This document shows positions 53,953-62,274 of a stretch of 64,000 nucleotides of DNA, piece by piece; position 1 is the stretch's first letter; every line of letters begins with the position of its first letter. Under the pieces are notes generated by a model, which ran no database searches, was not told where the DNA came from, and saw only the letters and a list, made by a program, of their open reading frames with translations. The DNA comes from Bacillota bacterium (lineage in GTDB: Bacteria; Bacillota; Clostridia; Clostridiales; Clostridiaceae). Both the position numbers and the translations under genes were made by a program. Location of the stretch: NCBI GenBank assembly GCA_021781745.1, contig JAJXWH010000011.1, forward strand, positions 49,879 to 113,878, given 5' to 3'.

Positions 53953-54084
53953 TATTTAACACACTCCCATAAATAAATTATCTATATAGGATATATGGTT
54001 AAAAATGAAATTTAACAAAAAATTTTATAAAAAATTATTTTATGCTTTTAAGAACAATCCATTCCTTTTTTTCTTTATTAATTG

Positions 54085-54569
54085 CTAGAAATTCAATATT
54101 ACGCTAGCAAGAGAAACAATGCAATTTTTAATTTTTCCTACATGCACTTTATAATAATAATTTTCTTTTCTATCCAACCATCCCTTACTGCTCCAAAATT
54201 TAAAGTCAGCAGAACATTGAGGTGCCTTTGAAAATGCTTTTTGCTGCATTTTGAAAGATAAAAGTTTAATAAACGATGGCTTTATAACGTCTGTATTAAT
54301 TATCTTACTGGCGATCCAAATATCACAGCATCAGCTTGTTTCATTTTTAATTCAAGATTATTTCTATCGTCCTTTAACGGACAATTTTCTTCGCCTTTTT
54401 CAATGCATATAAAGCAACCTTTGCAGGTATTAATATTAGTTTTGCTCAATTGCACATATTCAAATTTAATTTCATTATTCTTTTCTGCTAATCTTTGTTC
54501 AATTAGTCTAACAGTCTTATAAGTATTACCATTTACTCTAGGGCTGCCAATTATCGCCAATATATTCAT
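54085..54569 (-). pseudogene. Flavodoxin-family FMN reductase with internal deletion
   Basis: The N-terminal frame (54300-54569, from the ATG after GGGAGAAAG) has NILAIIGSPRVNGNTYKTV, NTCKGCFICIEKGEENCPL and ends AVIFGSPVR plus a stop, whereas an active enzyme goes on with the FMN-binding loop. The C-terminal part of the same family follows out of frame: PSFIKLLSFKMQQKAF and SADFKFWSSKGWLDRKENY. So a deletion of roughly 60-80 codons plus frameshift has broken it. A second, shorter copy of the C-terminal piece lies at 60741-60797. Confidence 0.75.
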
Positions 54570-54621
54570 ATTTCTTTCTCCCATAATATTTTTCACAATT
54601 TAAATTTATACAATTAAATAT

Positions 54622-54871
54622 ATTAGATTATTTATCAGAGTTATATGCGTCACTTGTTATGACTGCAATTAAGTGGTGCCTGCAAAATGATGGATACGAA
54701 CAATTAACTAATCATCCTCAGCTTTTTTTAAATTATCAGAAGTGTTTGATTATCTATGTGAATGAATATTACTGTATTTGGTAAAGATTTATTCAGATAA
54801 TGCAATTAGATATTCTATTCTTGAAAGTAAAGATACTCCCAACAATATGGGAGCAACTGTAATTAGTTTTT
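54622..54871 (+). repeat. Copy 1 of a 250-bp duplicated segment (TetR-like fragment)
   Basis: Nearly identical to 61394-61643. It codes in part for a TetR-type C-terminal stretch, but a one-base deletion in the T-tract near 54722 (seven versus eight Ts) breaks the frame in this copy. It ends inside the MBL gene's 3' end. Confidence 0.7.
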
Positions 54872-55687
54872 GCGTAATTTTTTCAACATATCATAACTCA
54901 ATGTACGAAATACCTGGCAATACTTTCGAAATCCATCTTGTCCAATAATATAAATATTAGGCATATAGTCCATTCTCTTTTTTGAATATATAATACGTTC
55001 CAATCCATTATCTATAGCTGTATGATTGCTTAAAGCCACATCTACCTTTTTACGCGTTGCTTCACTAATAAAGTAATCTAATGACTTGAGATATTGGATT
55101 ACTTCATTATTTGTCCATGGTGGTGTCGTCTCTCCCCATAGTGCTGCCATATGAATTTCTCCATCATCTTTTACAGGGAATATGTAGCTTAACCCTCCCG
55201 GAGTATGACCAGGGGTACCGTAAACATATATTGTTTTATCACCTAATGTTATGGTATCGCCATCCTGAACATAAACATCAATTTTGTAATCTTTCCAGGT
55301 TTCTGGTCTATCAGGCTTAGTTGGATGCTCCTCCCAAAAAATATCATCTACTTTAGAAAGGTATGTGCAAGCATGGTATTTCTCAACCAACCATCTCCCA
55401 CATCCTGTATGATCAACATGTCCATGAGTCAAAACCAGTTTTTTTATTGCATCAGTATTCCAACCTACATCTTTAATCGCATCAACTATTGCCTCAAAAG
55501 CTTTTTTTGCCGGCCAAATAGCATCTATAACTATCAATCCTTCACTAGACTTTAATACAAAACAGTTCGTTTCCTTTTGTGCAACGATTAGCAAATCATC
55601 AAAAATCTTAGCATGAATAAAAAATGACATGTCTTCCATTGCTTTGATTGTTTCTTTTGTAATAACTGGCTTATTTAATCTATTCAT
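54863..55687 (-). CDS. MBL-fold metallo-hydrolase
   Basis: 274 residues. The zinc motif is THGHVDHTG (H88, H90, D92, H93), preceded by GLIVIDAIWPAKKAF, and with GTPGHTPGGLSYIFP and the later His in LSNHTAIDNG. These enzymes hydrolyse esters, thioesters or lactams; the subfamily resembles broad MBL hydrolases, with no evidence for beta-lactamase activity. The upstream inverted repeat suggests regulation. The last residues at 54863-54871 fall within the end of the duplicated segment. Confidence 0.8.
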   Translation of the reverse strand: MNRLNKPVITKETIKAMEDMSFFIHAKIFDDLLIVAQKETNCFVLKSSEGLIVIDAIWPAKKAFEAIVDAIKDVGWNTDAIKKLVLTHGHVDHTGCGRWLVEKYHACTYLSKVDDIFWEEHPTKPDRPETWKDYKIDVYVQDGDTITLGDKTIYVYGTPGHTPGGLSYIFPVKDDGEIHMAALWGETTPPWTNNEVIQYLKSLDYFISEATRKKVDVALSNHTAIDNGLERIIYSKKRMDYMPNIYIIGQDGFRKYCQVFRTLSYDMLKKLRKN

Positions 55688-55699
55688 TTAATATACACT

Positions 55700-55735
55700 C
55701 CTCTGTACAAAATTAATTTCATAGCTGTACAGAGG
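55700..55735. promoter_or_regulatory. 10-bp inverted repeat over the MBL ribosome-binding site
   Basis: CCTCTGTACA at 55700-55709 and TGTACAGAGG at 55726-55735, with a 16-base spacer. On the minus strand the second arm runs into AGAGGAG, the ribosome-binding site of the MBL gene. It can act either as an operator or as a hairpin that hides the site. Confidence 0.6.
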
Positions 55736-55862
55736 ATAAACGATTCTTGGGATGCATACGTAAGAATCTCTTCATGATGTCACCTTCTCTAAAAATTAAA
55801 ATTTATCTTTATAAATTATAACATATTTTATAAGCATTGGATTATTTTGTTTAACTAAGCAT

Positions 55863-55894
55863 AGAAAAAGATACCTACGCTTCTGTAAGTATCT
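55863..55894 (-). terminator. Terminator (minus)
   Basis: AGATACTTAC at 55885-55894 (read on the minus strand) pairs with GTAGGTATCT at 55869-55878 and is followed by TTTTTC. It would end transcription of the gene fragments or regulator to its right. Confidence 0.6.
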
Positions 55895-55995
55895 ATAAAT
55901 AATTTACTCTATTTAATTTACAAAGTATGGATAATAAGATAAACTTAGTAATTATTGTGATATAATTGATTAAAACAATAATTGGAGGTATCTTT

Positions 55996-56091
55996 ATGAC
56001 AGAAATTAGTAGTAATATATCAAGAAAAAAATTATGGAATCCTAAATCATTTATATTCGTATTCCCATGCTTTACCTCCATTATTCCATAA
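55996..56091 (+). pseudogene. N-terminal fragment of an unknown plus-strand gene
   Basis: MTEISSNISRKKLWNPKSFI, then FVFPCFTSIIP and a stop. The ATG has TTGGAGGTA upstream. The first 20 residues resemble the cytoplasmic start of a membrane protein, and the sequence then switches to unrelated DNA at about 56050, where a DUF3788 fragment reads the other way. Only the N-terminus remains. Confidence 0.4.
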
Positions 56092-56205
56092 ATGTTCCAT
56101 GTCATATTTTTGCTCAATCATGTCACATAATGCTGTCCAAACTTCAAATAATTGTTTTCCAGTTAAAGCAATCAGCTCCTTGCTTGTGGGCACTTTATCT
56201 AACAT
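56047..56205 (-). pseudogene. DUF3788 protein, N-terminal fragment
   Basis: Reads MLDKVPTSKELIALTGKQLF, EVWTALCDMIEQKYDMEHLW and NNGGKAWEYEYK, then a stop. This fits the first third of DUF3788 proteins, which go on with a long conserved domain. It is broken at about 56050, at the join with the plus-strand fragment. Confidence 0.6.
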
Positions 56206-56353
56206 ATTTATACATCCTTTCAAATTATATTTTCAAAATCACATAAATAAATTTTTGATTCAATTGTTCTAAGCTTCTTTAATTTTGATAAGTGCTAGAA
56301 ATAAGTAGACATATCTATTATATAATTAGTAAAGATAAGATTTATTTAGACAA

Positions 56354-56689
56354 TCAATTTTTCTTATTCATGAGTAATTGCTCTACTCCCCACTCTTGGA
56401 TGATTTTGATGACAGGAATGAGCTTTTTTGCATTTTCTGTTAGAAAGTACTCAACATGAGGAGGTATTTCCGAATACTGTACACGCTTTACAAGACCATA
56501 TTCCTCTAAATCCTGTAGTGAGCGTGTAAGCATAATATTAGTAATTCCATTAAGTTCTCTTTTTAGTTGATTATAACGCAGATTCCCATCTTTTAAGTGC
56601 CATAAAATCGACAATCTCCATTTCCCACCAATAATGCTTAAAGCATACAAAACAGGACATTTATCGTCATAAATATTTTTTCTGTTCAT
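56354..56689 (-). CDS. HxlR-family transcriptional regulator
   Basis: 111 residues from the ATG at 56689 (GGAGAAGC upstream; an earlier in-frame start has none). CPVLYALSIIGGKWRLSILW and LRYNQLKRELNGITNIMLT, then QDLEEYGLVKRVQYSEIPPH, form the winged-helix HxlR/MarR-like domain. It is divergent from a VOC-family gene with 109 bases between, so it probably regulates that gene. The Cys at the N-terminal side (CPVL) could sense aldehydes or oxidation as in HxlR. Confidence 0.85.
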   Translation of the reverse strand: MNRKNIYDDKCPVLYALSIIGGKWRLSILWHLKDGNLRYNQLKRELNGITNIMLTRSLQDLEEYGLVKRVQYSEIPPHVEYFLTENAKKLIPVIKIIQEWGVEQLLMNKKN

Positions 56690-56798
56690 TTTTAAGCTTC
56701 TCCTTAACTTTTTCGGGCACAAAAAAGTGCGTACTTGTTTATAACTTCTTTATTAGTATAATAATTCTATAAATTCAAGTCAATTAAGGAGGATTATA

Positions 56799-57179
56799 AT
56801 GAAAATAAAAGAAAGCCTTAATCGTTTTTATGTAAATAATATGGAGGACGCTATAAAGTTTTATGAAAAAATATTTAATGAAAAATGCAAAAATAGATTT
56901 AAATATTCTGAAGCAAACTTGGAATTAGCACGCTTAGGAAACATCTTAATCATAAGTGGTTCTGATGAAGCATTAAGCCCATTTAGAGATACTCAAGCAA
57001 CATTTTTAGTTGATTCTATTATTGAATTTAGGGAATATTTATTAAATAATGGGGCTACTATTATTAGGGATTTAAAAGTAGTGCCCTCAGGAATGAATAT
57101 GACTGTAAAGCATTTTGATGGTACATTAGTCGAATATGTTGAACATAAAGCAAATTTTGATTGGCAAAGCAAAAATTAG
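56799..57179 (+). CDS. VOC-family (glyoxalase-like) protein
   Basis: 126 residues. RFYVNNMEDAIKFYEKIFNE and then ARLGNILIISG, RDTQATFLVDSIIEFREYLL and DGTLVEYVEH fit the vicinal-oxygen-chelate fold; E at the end (LVEYVEH) is a likely metal ligand. The ATG is preceded by AAGGAGGA. Divergent from the HxlR gene. Substrate unknown; it could be a metal-dependent detoxification enzyme induced by its regulator. Confidence 0.75.
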   Translation: MKIKESLNRFYVNNMEDAIKFYEKIFNEKCKNRFKYSEANLELARLGNILIISGSDEALSPFRDTQATFLVDSIIEFREYLLNNGATIIRDLKVVPSGMNMTVKHFDGTLVEYVEHKANFDWQSKN

Positions 57180-57325
57180 TTAAATTCTAATGTATATACA
57201 AAAGAACAGAACTATTTTGCTCAAGGCCTGTTATACCAGCTTCCATGCGTGCTTACTCATGACTTATCCATTTACTTCCTTTTGTTTTTTCACAAATACG
57301 GAGCTATAGCTGTGTACCCTATTAT

Positions 57326-59887
57326 TTAATCCAGCATAGTTATGATTCCTTTTGTTCCATCTACTCGTATTTTTTGTCCATCTTTAAGTAAGCTTGTGGC
57401 ATTTTCAATGGCTACAACAGCAGGAATACCATATTCTCTTGCTACAATAGCTGCATGGGAGCTTGCACTTCCTATTTCAGTAACCGCTGCACCTGCAACT
57501 TTGAAAAGCGGTGTCCATATTGGAGATGTATAGGTTGAAACAAGTACATCTCCTTTTCTTAGTTTTCTGAATTCAGCTGAACTTTTTACAATACATACTG
57601 GTCCTTCGTATATGCCTTTACTTGCAGCACTTCCCTTTATAGAATTAGAATCTTCCTTCTCTTCATGTTCCTTCTTTTGCTTTGTTTCAAATACTGGGAA
57701 AGAACCTGTGGATATGAACCAATGTACACCTTTATTATGGGCTGCATATACCTTTTCAAAGGCAGTTCTCCTTTTTTCAATATTTTCTCTTATCCTTGTT
57801 TTCTCTGAAGCTGCTGCATTTAACTCTTCAAGAAAAATGAAAAATACATCTTGGGCTTTGTCTATAACTCCTTCTTTTTCAAGAAAAGTTCCAAGCTTTA
57901 ATACTATTCTATGCAAACAACCTGCCACTTTTTCCAAATAAAAAACACTTTCTTCTCTGATGATTGTGGCGTTTCTTACCTTATCTAGGATTTCTACAAA
58001 CTTTTTATAATCTGTTTGTGTCAGCCCTTTTTTTATGGTTTCTCTTGCATCCAAATATGCTTTTTTCTGATTTTTAAAGCTTTCTTCAGGATCAGTGTCT
58101 GCCACATCGCAAAGCAATGCCTCAATAATATCATCAAGCATTTCAGGTTTTTCCTGCCATGTATCTGGTGATAACATACGTCCCATGCCTATAAATGGCC
58201 TGTCTCCAAACTCCTCTAAAAAGCTCTTCAATTCTTCCTTATAAGCCTTACTATCTCTTCCCTTTACTGCTACTGCATGAGCTATCTTAAGCAAAGCTTC
58301 ATTCTGCAGAGCTGTTTTAAAAGGCAGAGCCTTTTGAAGGGTTTCCTTTAACTCTTGAACTCTTTCTTTACCTACAGCTTTCTTAATGAGTTTTGTAAAC
58401 TTATATTCAGTAAGTACACTAGGCATGTCTACAATAGAAAATCTTTTATAAACGAAGCTTTCATAATCCTTAAGTGCTTCTTCAATAAACTTTACAAGCT
58501 TTCCAGCATCCTTTACTCTGTTCACTTCTAGTTCAGTTTTTTTAATCCAAGCGTCTATCTCTTTTGTAAAATCCTCAGCAGAATATTGGGATTTAATAAA
58601 TAAATTCTTAATCAAGTTTGTTGGTGCTTTCCATAAAGTAGCAGCAGAAATTGTTGGTCCACTATAACTTAAACCCACACAACCGCTTTCTCTTTCAACA
58701 GGTTTGTTTTTCTCCTTTGGAAGCTTGAGCCCTAACTCTGCAAAGGAAGCATTCATACCACTGTAGAAATGGCTGAAACAGGCAAAATCCAAAGGTGTAT
58801 GGGGATATGGAGTGTGTTCTACTATACTTTGAAAGGCTAGTGGAGCTTTTTTACCTTGATAGATTATCTTATCATTAGGTTCAAGTATATCGAAACTCTC
58901 GTAATTACACGCCTCAGTATCATTAATTATTGTAGTAATAGGTCTTGCTTGTAAAAGATAAATTTTTCCCTTTGAGAGTGCCCATTCTGTATCCTGATAG
59001 CTGCCATAGTGTTTTTCAACAAGCTGTGCCAAAGTTTTGAGTTGCATCAGTTCTTTATCCTCAAGGCAATAAATCTCACGTTTTGACTTAGGCACCTGTT
59101 CTGTAACTGTACCCTCTTCTGTAAGTCTTATACGAATCTCCTTAGAACCAAGTTTTTTTTCTTTCACATTCCCTTCTTTATTAAGAATGAAAGAATCCGG
59201 AGTTATTAATCCACTTACAACAGCTTCTCCAAGACCATACCCTGCACTTATCAATATTTCATGCTTATTTCCGCTTACTGGGTTTGCCGTAAACATTACT
59301 CCTGCAGCCTCTGATGGAATCATAGCCTGAACTACTACTGCTAGATCAACCTTAAGATGATCAAAATCCATACTCATTCGGTATGTTATAGCCTGAGAGG
59401 ACCAAAGACTTGCCCAACATTTTTTTACATATTTAAATACATCTTCTTTTCCGTATATCCCTAAATAGGTTTCATGCTGTCCCGCAAAGGAAGCCGTGGG
59501 CAAATCCTCTGCCGTAGCACTAGAACGTACTGCGACTGATGATTTTTTGTCACTGTGAACTTCCTTGCATAAGCTGTCATAAGCACTTTCTAGCTCTTTT
59601 TGAATCATTTCAGGCATGGATGCTTCCTCGATCCAAGACGAAATACATTCACTTGCCTCTTCTGCTCCCTTCATATCATCTATCGTCAAATTTTTGAGCT
59701 TATTTACTATCTTTTCCTTTAATCCTGAGGCCTCAAGATGAGTGCCATATGCCTTAGTTGTGACTACAAAACCTGGTGGCACAGGAAGATCCGCATTAAT
59801 AAGCTCACCAAGGTTAGCGCCTTTGCCTCCTGCCTCAAGTAATGAATCTTTATTTAACTCATTCAATTTTTTTATATAGTTTGTCAT
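57326..59887 (-). CDS. PEP-synthase/rifampicin phosphotransferase-like enzyme
   Basis: 853 residues. The N-terminal ATP-grasp domain begins GGKGANLGELINADLPVPPG and has VAVRSSATAEDLPTASFAGQ, VVVQAMIPSEAAGVMFTANP. The C-terminal His-swivelling domain has GSASSHAAIVAREYGIPAVV, with the catalytic His at about 807. Between them is a long divergent region of about 400 residues, unlike the TIM barrel of true PEP synthase (PpsA); the length fits rifampicin phosphotransferase (Rph) too. So it phosphorylates either pyruvate or an antibiotic-like substrate. A MarR regulator and four palindromes lie upstream, which favours an inducible function. Confidence 0.75.
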   Translation of the reverse strand: MTNYIKKLNELNKDSLLEAGGKGANLGELINADLPVPPGFVVTTKAYGTHLEASGLKEKIVNKLKNLTIDDMKGAEEASECISSWIEEASMPEMIQKELESAYDSLCKEVHSDKKSSVAVRSSATAEDLPTASFAGQHETYLGIYGKEDVFKYVKKCWASLWSSQAITYRMSMDFDHLKVDLAVVVQAMIPSEAAGVMFTANPVSGNKHEILISAGYGLGEAVVSGLITPDSFILNKEGNVKEKKLGSKEIRIRLTEEGTVTEQVPKSKREIYCLEDKELMQLKTLAQLVEKHYGSYQDTEWALSKGKIYLLQARPITTIINDTEACNYESFDILEPNDKIIYQGKKAPLAFQSIVEHTPYPHTPLDFACFSHFYSGMNASFAELGLKLPKEKNKPVERESGCVGLSYSGPTISAATLWKAPTNLIKNLFIKSQYSAEDFTKEIDAWIKKTELEVNRVKDAGKLVKFIEEALKDYESFVYKRFSIVDMPSVLTEYKFTKLIKKAVGKERVQELKETLQKALPFKTALQNEALLKIAHAVAVKGRDSKAYKEELKSFLEEFGDRPFIGMGRMLSPDTWQEKPEMLDDIIEALLCDVADTDPEESFKNQKKAYLDARETIKKGLTQTDYKKFVEILDKVRNATIIREESVFYLEKVAGCLHRIVLKLGTFLEKEGVIDKAQDVFFIFLEELNAAASEKTRIRENIEKRRTAFEKVYAAHNKGVHWFISTGSFPVFETKQKKEHEEKEDSNSIKGSAASKGIYEGPVCIVKSSAEFRKLRKGDVLVSTYTSPIWTPLFKVAGAAVTEIGSASSHAAIVAREYGIPAVVAIENATSLLKDGQKIRVDGTKGIITMLD

Positions 59888-59933
59888 AATTACGTCTCCT
59901 TTTCTTATATTTAAGCTGTAAAACCATCGGTTG

Positions 59934-60008
59934 TTAAATTATTTCCTGCAATTGAATGATGAGTTCAGTACGGCTGTCCACATTTGAAGTTGCTTCATCT
60001 AAATAATC
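59934..60008 (-). pseudogene. ABC exporter fragment (D-loop region)
   Basis: On the minus strand the frame reads DYLDEATSNVDSRTELIIQL, then QEII and a stop. LDEATSNVDxRTE is the Walker B/D-loop signature of ABC exporters. Only about 24 codons remain, between the MarR-type operators and the PEP-synthase-like gene. It shows that an exporter gene once stood here, perhaps under the same regulator. Confidence 0.65.
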
Positions 60009-60022
60009 ATATTTTTAAACCT

Positions 60023-60040
60023 TAGGTAGAACTCTACCTA
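60023..60040. promoter_or_regulatory. MarR-type operator 1
   Basis: TAGGTAGAACTCTACCTA, an 18-bp perfect palindrome. The same motif (TAxGTAGAxxTCTACxTA) recurs at 60053-60070, 60155-60172 and 60683-60700. It lies in the promoter region of the PEP-synthase-like gene. Confidence 0.7.
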
Positions 60041-60052
60041 TTTGATTATAGA

Positions 60053-60070
60053 TATGTAGAAATCTATCTA
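60053..60070. promoter_or_regulatory. MarR-type operator 2
   Basis: TATGTAGAAATCTATCTA, an imperfect copy of the palindrome at 60023-60040, spaced 30 bases from it start to start (about three helical turns). Confidence 0.6.
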
Positions 60071-60154
60071 TATAACTATCCTCCTGCTAAAGCTAACACT
60101 TATACCATATCAATAAACATTTTGTATAATTTCAGAGGAAAACTACTAGCTATT

Positions 60155-60172
60155 TATGTAGATCTCTACCTA
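60155..60172. promoter_or_regulatory. MarR-type operator 3
   Basis: TATGTAGATCTCTACCTA, a close copy of the same palindrome, between the MarR gene's stop (60216) and the PEP-synthase-like gene. Confidence 0.6.
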
Positions 60173-60215
60173 GTGTATTAAATAAAAAAGCACAATATGC
60201 TTTTTTATTTAATAC

Positions 60216-60662
60216 TCAGTCTCCACCCAAATTTTTATAAGCTCTAATAAGTAAATTCAGAAAAGTCTTTTTCTCCTCTTCAGTCATGCCCTTTAGCATC
60301 TGCTGCTCTGTTTCTTCAAATACTTCTTCCATTTCCCGTACCAGTTGATAACCTTTTGGAGTAATTTCTATTTGAAAGGTTCTGGCATCGGTAACCCCAG
60401 TACTTCGTATTATGTACCCTTTGCTTTTCAGTCCATTAATTAGATTCGTTATAGAAGGCCCCTTTAGTTTAAGGACTTTTTCCATAACCTTACGAGTTAT
60501 TTCTTCATCATTTCTTATTCCTCGTTCAAGGAGTTCAAGCAATGAAGCCTGAGACGAAGACAAATTATACTCCTTCAATTTCTTATCATTAATGTTACGT
60601 ATCTTTTGAGCCATACTTTTTATAAACAAGTCATAGGGATATTCCCATTCTCTTTCACTCAT
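60216..60662 (-). CDS. MarR-family transcriptional regulator
   Basis: 148 residues from the ATG at 60662; the GAGG ahead suits this start better than two in-frame alternatives at 60671 and 60677. The winged helix has EYNLSSSQASLLELLERGIR and LKLKGPSITNLINGLKSKGY, then IIRSTGVTDARTFQIEITPK (wing). Such regulators repress their own operon and are released by small ligands. The palindrome at 60683-60700 lies right upstream and three more lie downstream toward the PEP-synthase-like gene, so it probably controls both. Confidence 0.85.
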   Translation of the reverse strand: MSEREWEYPYDLFIKSMAQKIRNINDKKLKEYNLSSSQASLLELLERGIRNDEEITRKVMEKVLKLKGPSITNLINGLKSKGYIIRSTGVTDARTFQIEITPKGYQLVREMEEVFEETEQQMLKGMTEEEKKTFLNLLIRAYKNLGGD

Positions 60663-60682
60663 ATCAATCATCCTCACTTAAA

Positions 60683-60700
60683 TAGGTAGACTTCTACTTA
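60683..60700. promoter_or_regulatory. MarR-type operator 4 (upstream of marR)
   Basis: TAGGTAGACTTCTACTTA, one mismatch from the palindrome at 60023-60040, placed about 20 bases upstream of the MarR start. It fits autorepression. Confidence 0.65.
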
Positions 60701-60740
60701 TCAGTATATGCGTAAACTCTTAGATTGTCAATTACAAGAA

Positions 60741-60797
60741 TCCAATCATCCCTTACTGCTCCAAGATTTAAAGTCAGCAGAACTTTGAGGTGCCTTT
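60741..60797. repeat. Duplicated fragment of the flavodoxin gene
   Basis: A 57-bp copy of 54173-54229 with a few mismatches (for example CATCCCTTACTGCTCCAA...AGTCAGCAGAAC). It is the C-terminal part of the broken FMN reductase gene and has no coding context here. Confidence 0.75.
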
Positions 60798-60802
60798 TAT
60801 AA

Positions 60803-61312
60803 TTATTCCACCAATTTGGACAACTTGTTAATATTTTTATGCAATATTTTCATATCTACGAAAGCAAATACAATTCCTGCTATTACCCAAATAGAAATTT
60901 CAATTACAGAGTACCCCAAGATATTCTGAGCAAGTTTTAAAATATAGCAACATGGAATAACCGTTAACCATGCTGTCACTTCACCTGGAACATAATGGCG
61001 ATAGGACAATGGTAATAATATAATATGAAATAAAATTAGATGTACGATATTTGCCACGAGCAAACCGTACCACAAACCATAAAATCCACTAATATTGCCA
61101 ATCATAGTAACTATAAGCCATAAAATCAGCTCTTCATATACACCAATTGCAAATCCAGCTGTACTTTTTGTGCCTCCAAAAGGTATTATAGGCAGACGGA
61201 CATATTGTTTTAAATTCTTTTTGCACCAATATTTCGCCACAATAATTTCTTCCATATCATGTACAATAAATAGCAAAGGAAACAACCATACAAACCATTT
61301 TAATTCATTCAT
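60803..61312 (-). CDS. HXXEE-domain membrane protein
   Basis: 169 residues with four or five hydrophobic helices. The family signature H-x-x-E-E is HDMEE at about residues 18-22, followed by WLIVTMIGNISGFYGLWYG and LLPLSYRHYVPGEVTAWL. HXXEE proteins are integral membrane proteins, probably enzymes acting on a membrane substrate; no substrate is known. The gene sits between duplicated fragments but looks intact. Confidence 0.75.
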   Translation of the reverse strand: MNELKWFVWLFPLLFIVHDMEEIIVAKYWCKKNLKQYVRLPIIPFGGTKSTAGFAIGVYEELILWLIVTMIGNISGFYGLWYGLLVANIVHLILFHIILLPLSYRHYVPGEVTAWLTVIPCCYILKLAQNILGYSVIEISIWVIAGIVFAFVDMKILHKNINKLSKLVE

Positions 61313-61324
61313 TTATATAATGAT

Positions 61325-61537
61325 ATGTCTGATTTTTTAAAGAGAAGTTTTTATGAGCAGTATAAGACAAAAGATCTAAAATCTCCTGACCTTTTAGATT
61401 ATTTGTCAGAGTTATATGTTGCACTTGTTATGACTGCAATTAAGTGGTGTCTGCAAAATGATGGGTACGAACAATTAACTAATCATCCTCAGCTTTTTTT
61501 TAAATTATCGGAGGTTTTTGATTATCTATGTGAATGA
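61325..61537 (+). pseudogene. TetR-type regulator C-terminal fragment
   Basis: 70 codons: DFLKRSFYEQYKTKDLKSPDL and LDYLSELYVALVMTAIKWCL, then YEQLTNHPQLFFKLSEVFDY. This resembles the ligand-binding C-terminal half of TetR/AcrR regulators; the helix-turn-helix is missing. It is the intact-frame twin of the broken copy at 54622. No ribosome-binding site at the apparent start. Confidence 0.45.
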
Positions 61538-61643
61538 ATAGTACTGTACTTGGTAAAGACGTATTCAGATAATGCAATTAGATATTCTATTCTTGAAAGT
61601 AAAGATACTCCCAACAATATGGGAGCAACTGTAATTAGTTTTT
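61394..61643 (+). repeat. Copy 2 of the 250-bp duplicated segment
   Basis: Matches 54622-54871 almost base for base, with the same order of the TetR-like stretch and downstream AACAATATGGGAGCAACTG. It contains the TetR-type frame without the one-base deletion. Confidence 0.75.
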
Positions 61644-61696
61644 ATAAAAGTAGTATAAAAAATTAACTATTATTTTGTAACTCAGTTAGTAAAAAA

Positions 61697-61753
61697 TTGA
61701 TTATAACGCAGATTCCCATCTTTTAAATGCCATAAAATCTACAATATCTATTT
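61697..61753. repeat. Duplicated fragment of the HxlR gene
   Basis: A 57-bp copy of 56567-56623 with few mismatches (TTGATTATAACGCAGATTCC). It is part of the HxlR gene body in the first copy and has no coding context here. Confidence 0.75.
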
Positions 61754-61756
61754 AAT

Positions 61757-61797
61757 AAAAATACCGTAGATTCAACTTTAAATAATACGGTATTTGA
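61757..61797 (-). terminator. Terminator of the deformylase gene
   Basis: AAATACCGTA at 61759-61768 pairs with TACGGTATTT at 61786-61795; on the minus strand it continues TTTTATT. It lies 22 bases after the def stop. Confidence 0.7.
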
Positions 61798-61818
61798 AAA
61801 TTTAATATTTATTATTTA

Positions 61819-62274
61819 TCATAATTTTATATATTCAGTAACAAAATCAGTAAAAAGAATGCCTTCTAAATGGTCAATTTCATGACAAAAACATTTTGCT
61901 AAATCTCCTGTACCTGTTAATATTATTTCTTCACCTTTTTCATTAAGTGCTTGTATTCTTACTATTTTGGGTCTTAATAATTTTCCAAATACATTAGGAT
62001 TGCTTAGACATCCCTCAATAACTTCTTGAATACCTTCCTTGCTAATTATCTTTGGATTAACTAATTTTATAAGTCCTTGCCCCATATCTATAACAACTAA
62101 TCTTTTTAGTATACCTATTTGTGGTGCTGCTAACCCACCGCCATTTTCTTCATTATACATAGTTTCTACCATATCATCTAGAATCTGCCTTATTTTTTCA
62201 TCTACAATCTCAACTTCCCTACTTCTCTTTCTTAATATTTCATCACCAAAAAGTCTAATTTGCCTTAATGCCAT
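61819..62274 (-). CDS. def: Peptide deformylase
   Basis: 151 residues. Motif 1 GGGLAAPQIG is at 45-54, motif 2 EGCLS at 87-91 (metal ligand C89), motif 3 HEIDH at 131-135. It removes the formyl group from the N-terminal Met of new proteins. All catalytic residues are present. It directly follows a small HTH regulator gene with no gap, which is unusual for def, normally near fmt or the translation genes; a second, stress-related deformylase is plausible. Confidence 0.9.
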   Translation of the reverse strand: MALRQIRLFGDEILRKRSREVEIVDEKIRQILDDMVETMYNEENGGGLAAPQIGILKRLVVIDMGQGLIKLVNPKIISKEGIQEVIEGCLSNPNVFGKLLRPKIVRIQALNEKGEEIILTGTGDLAKCFCHEIDHLEGILFTDFVTEYIKL

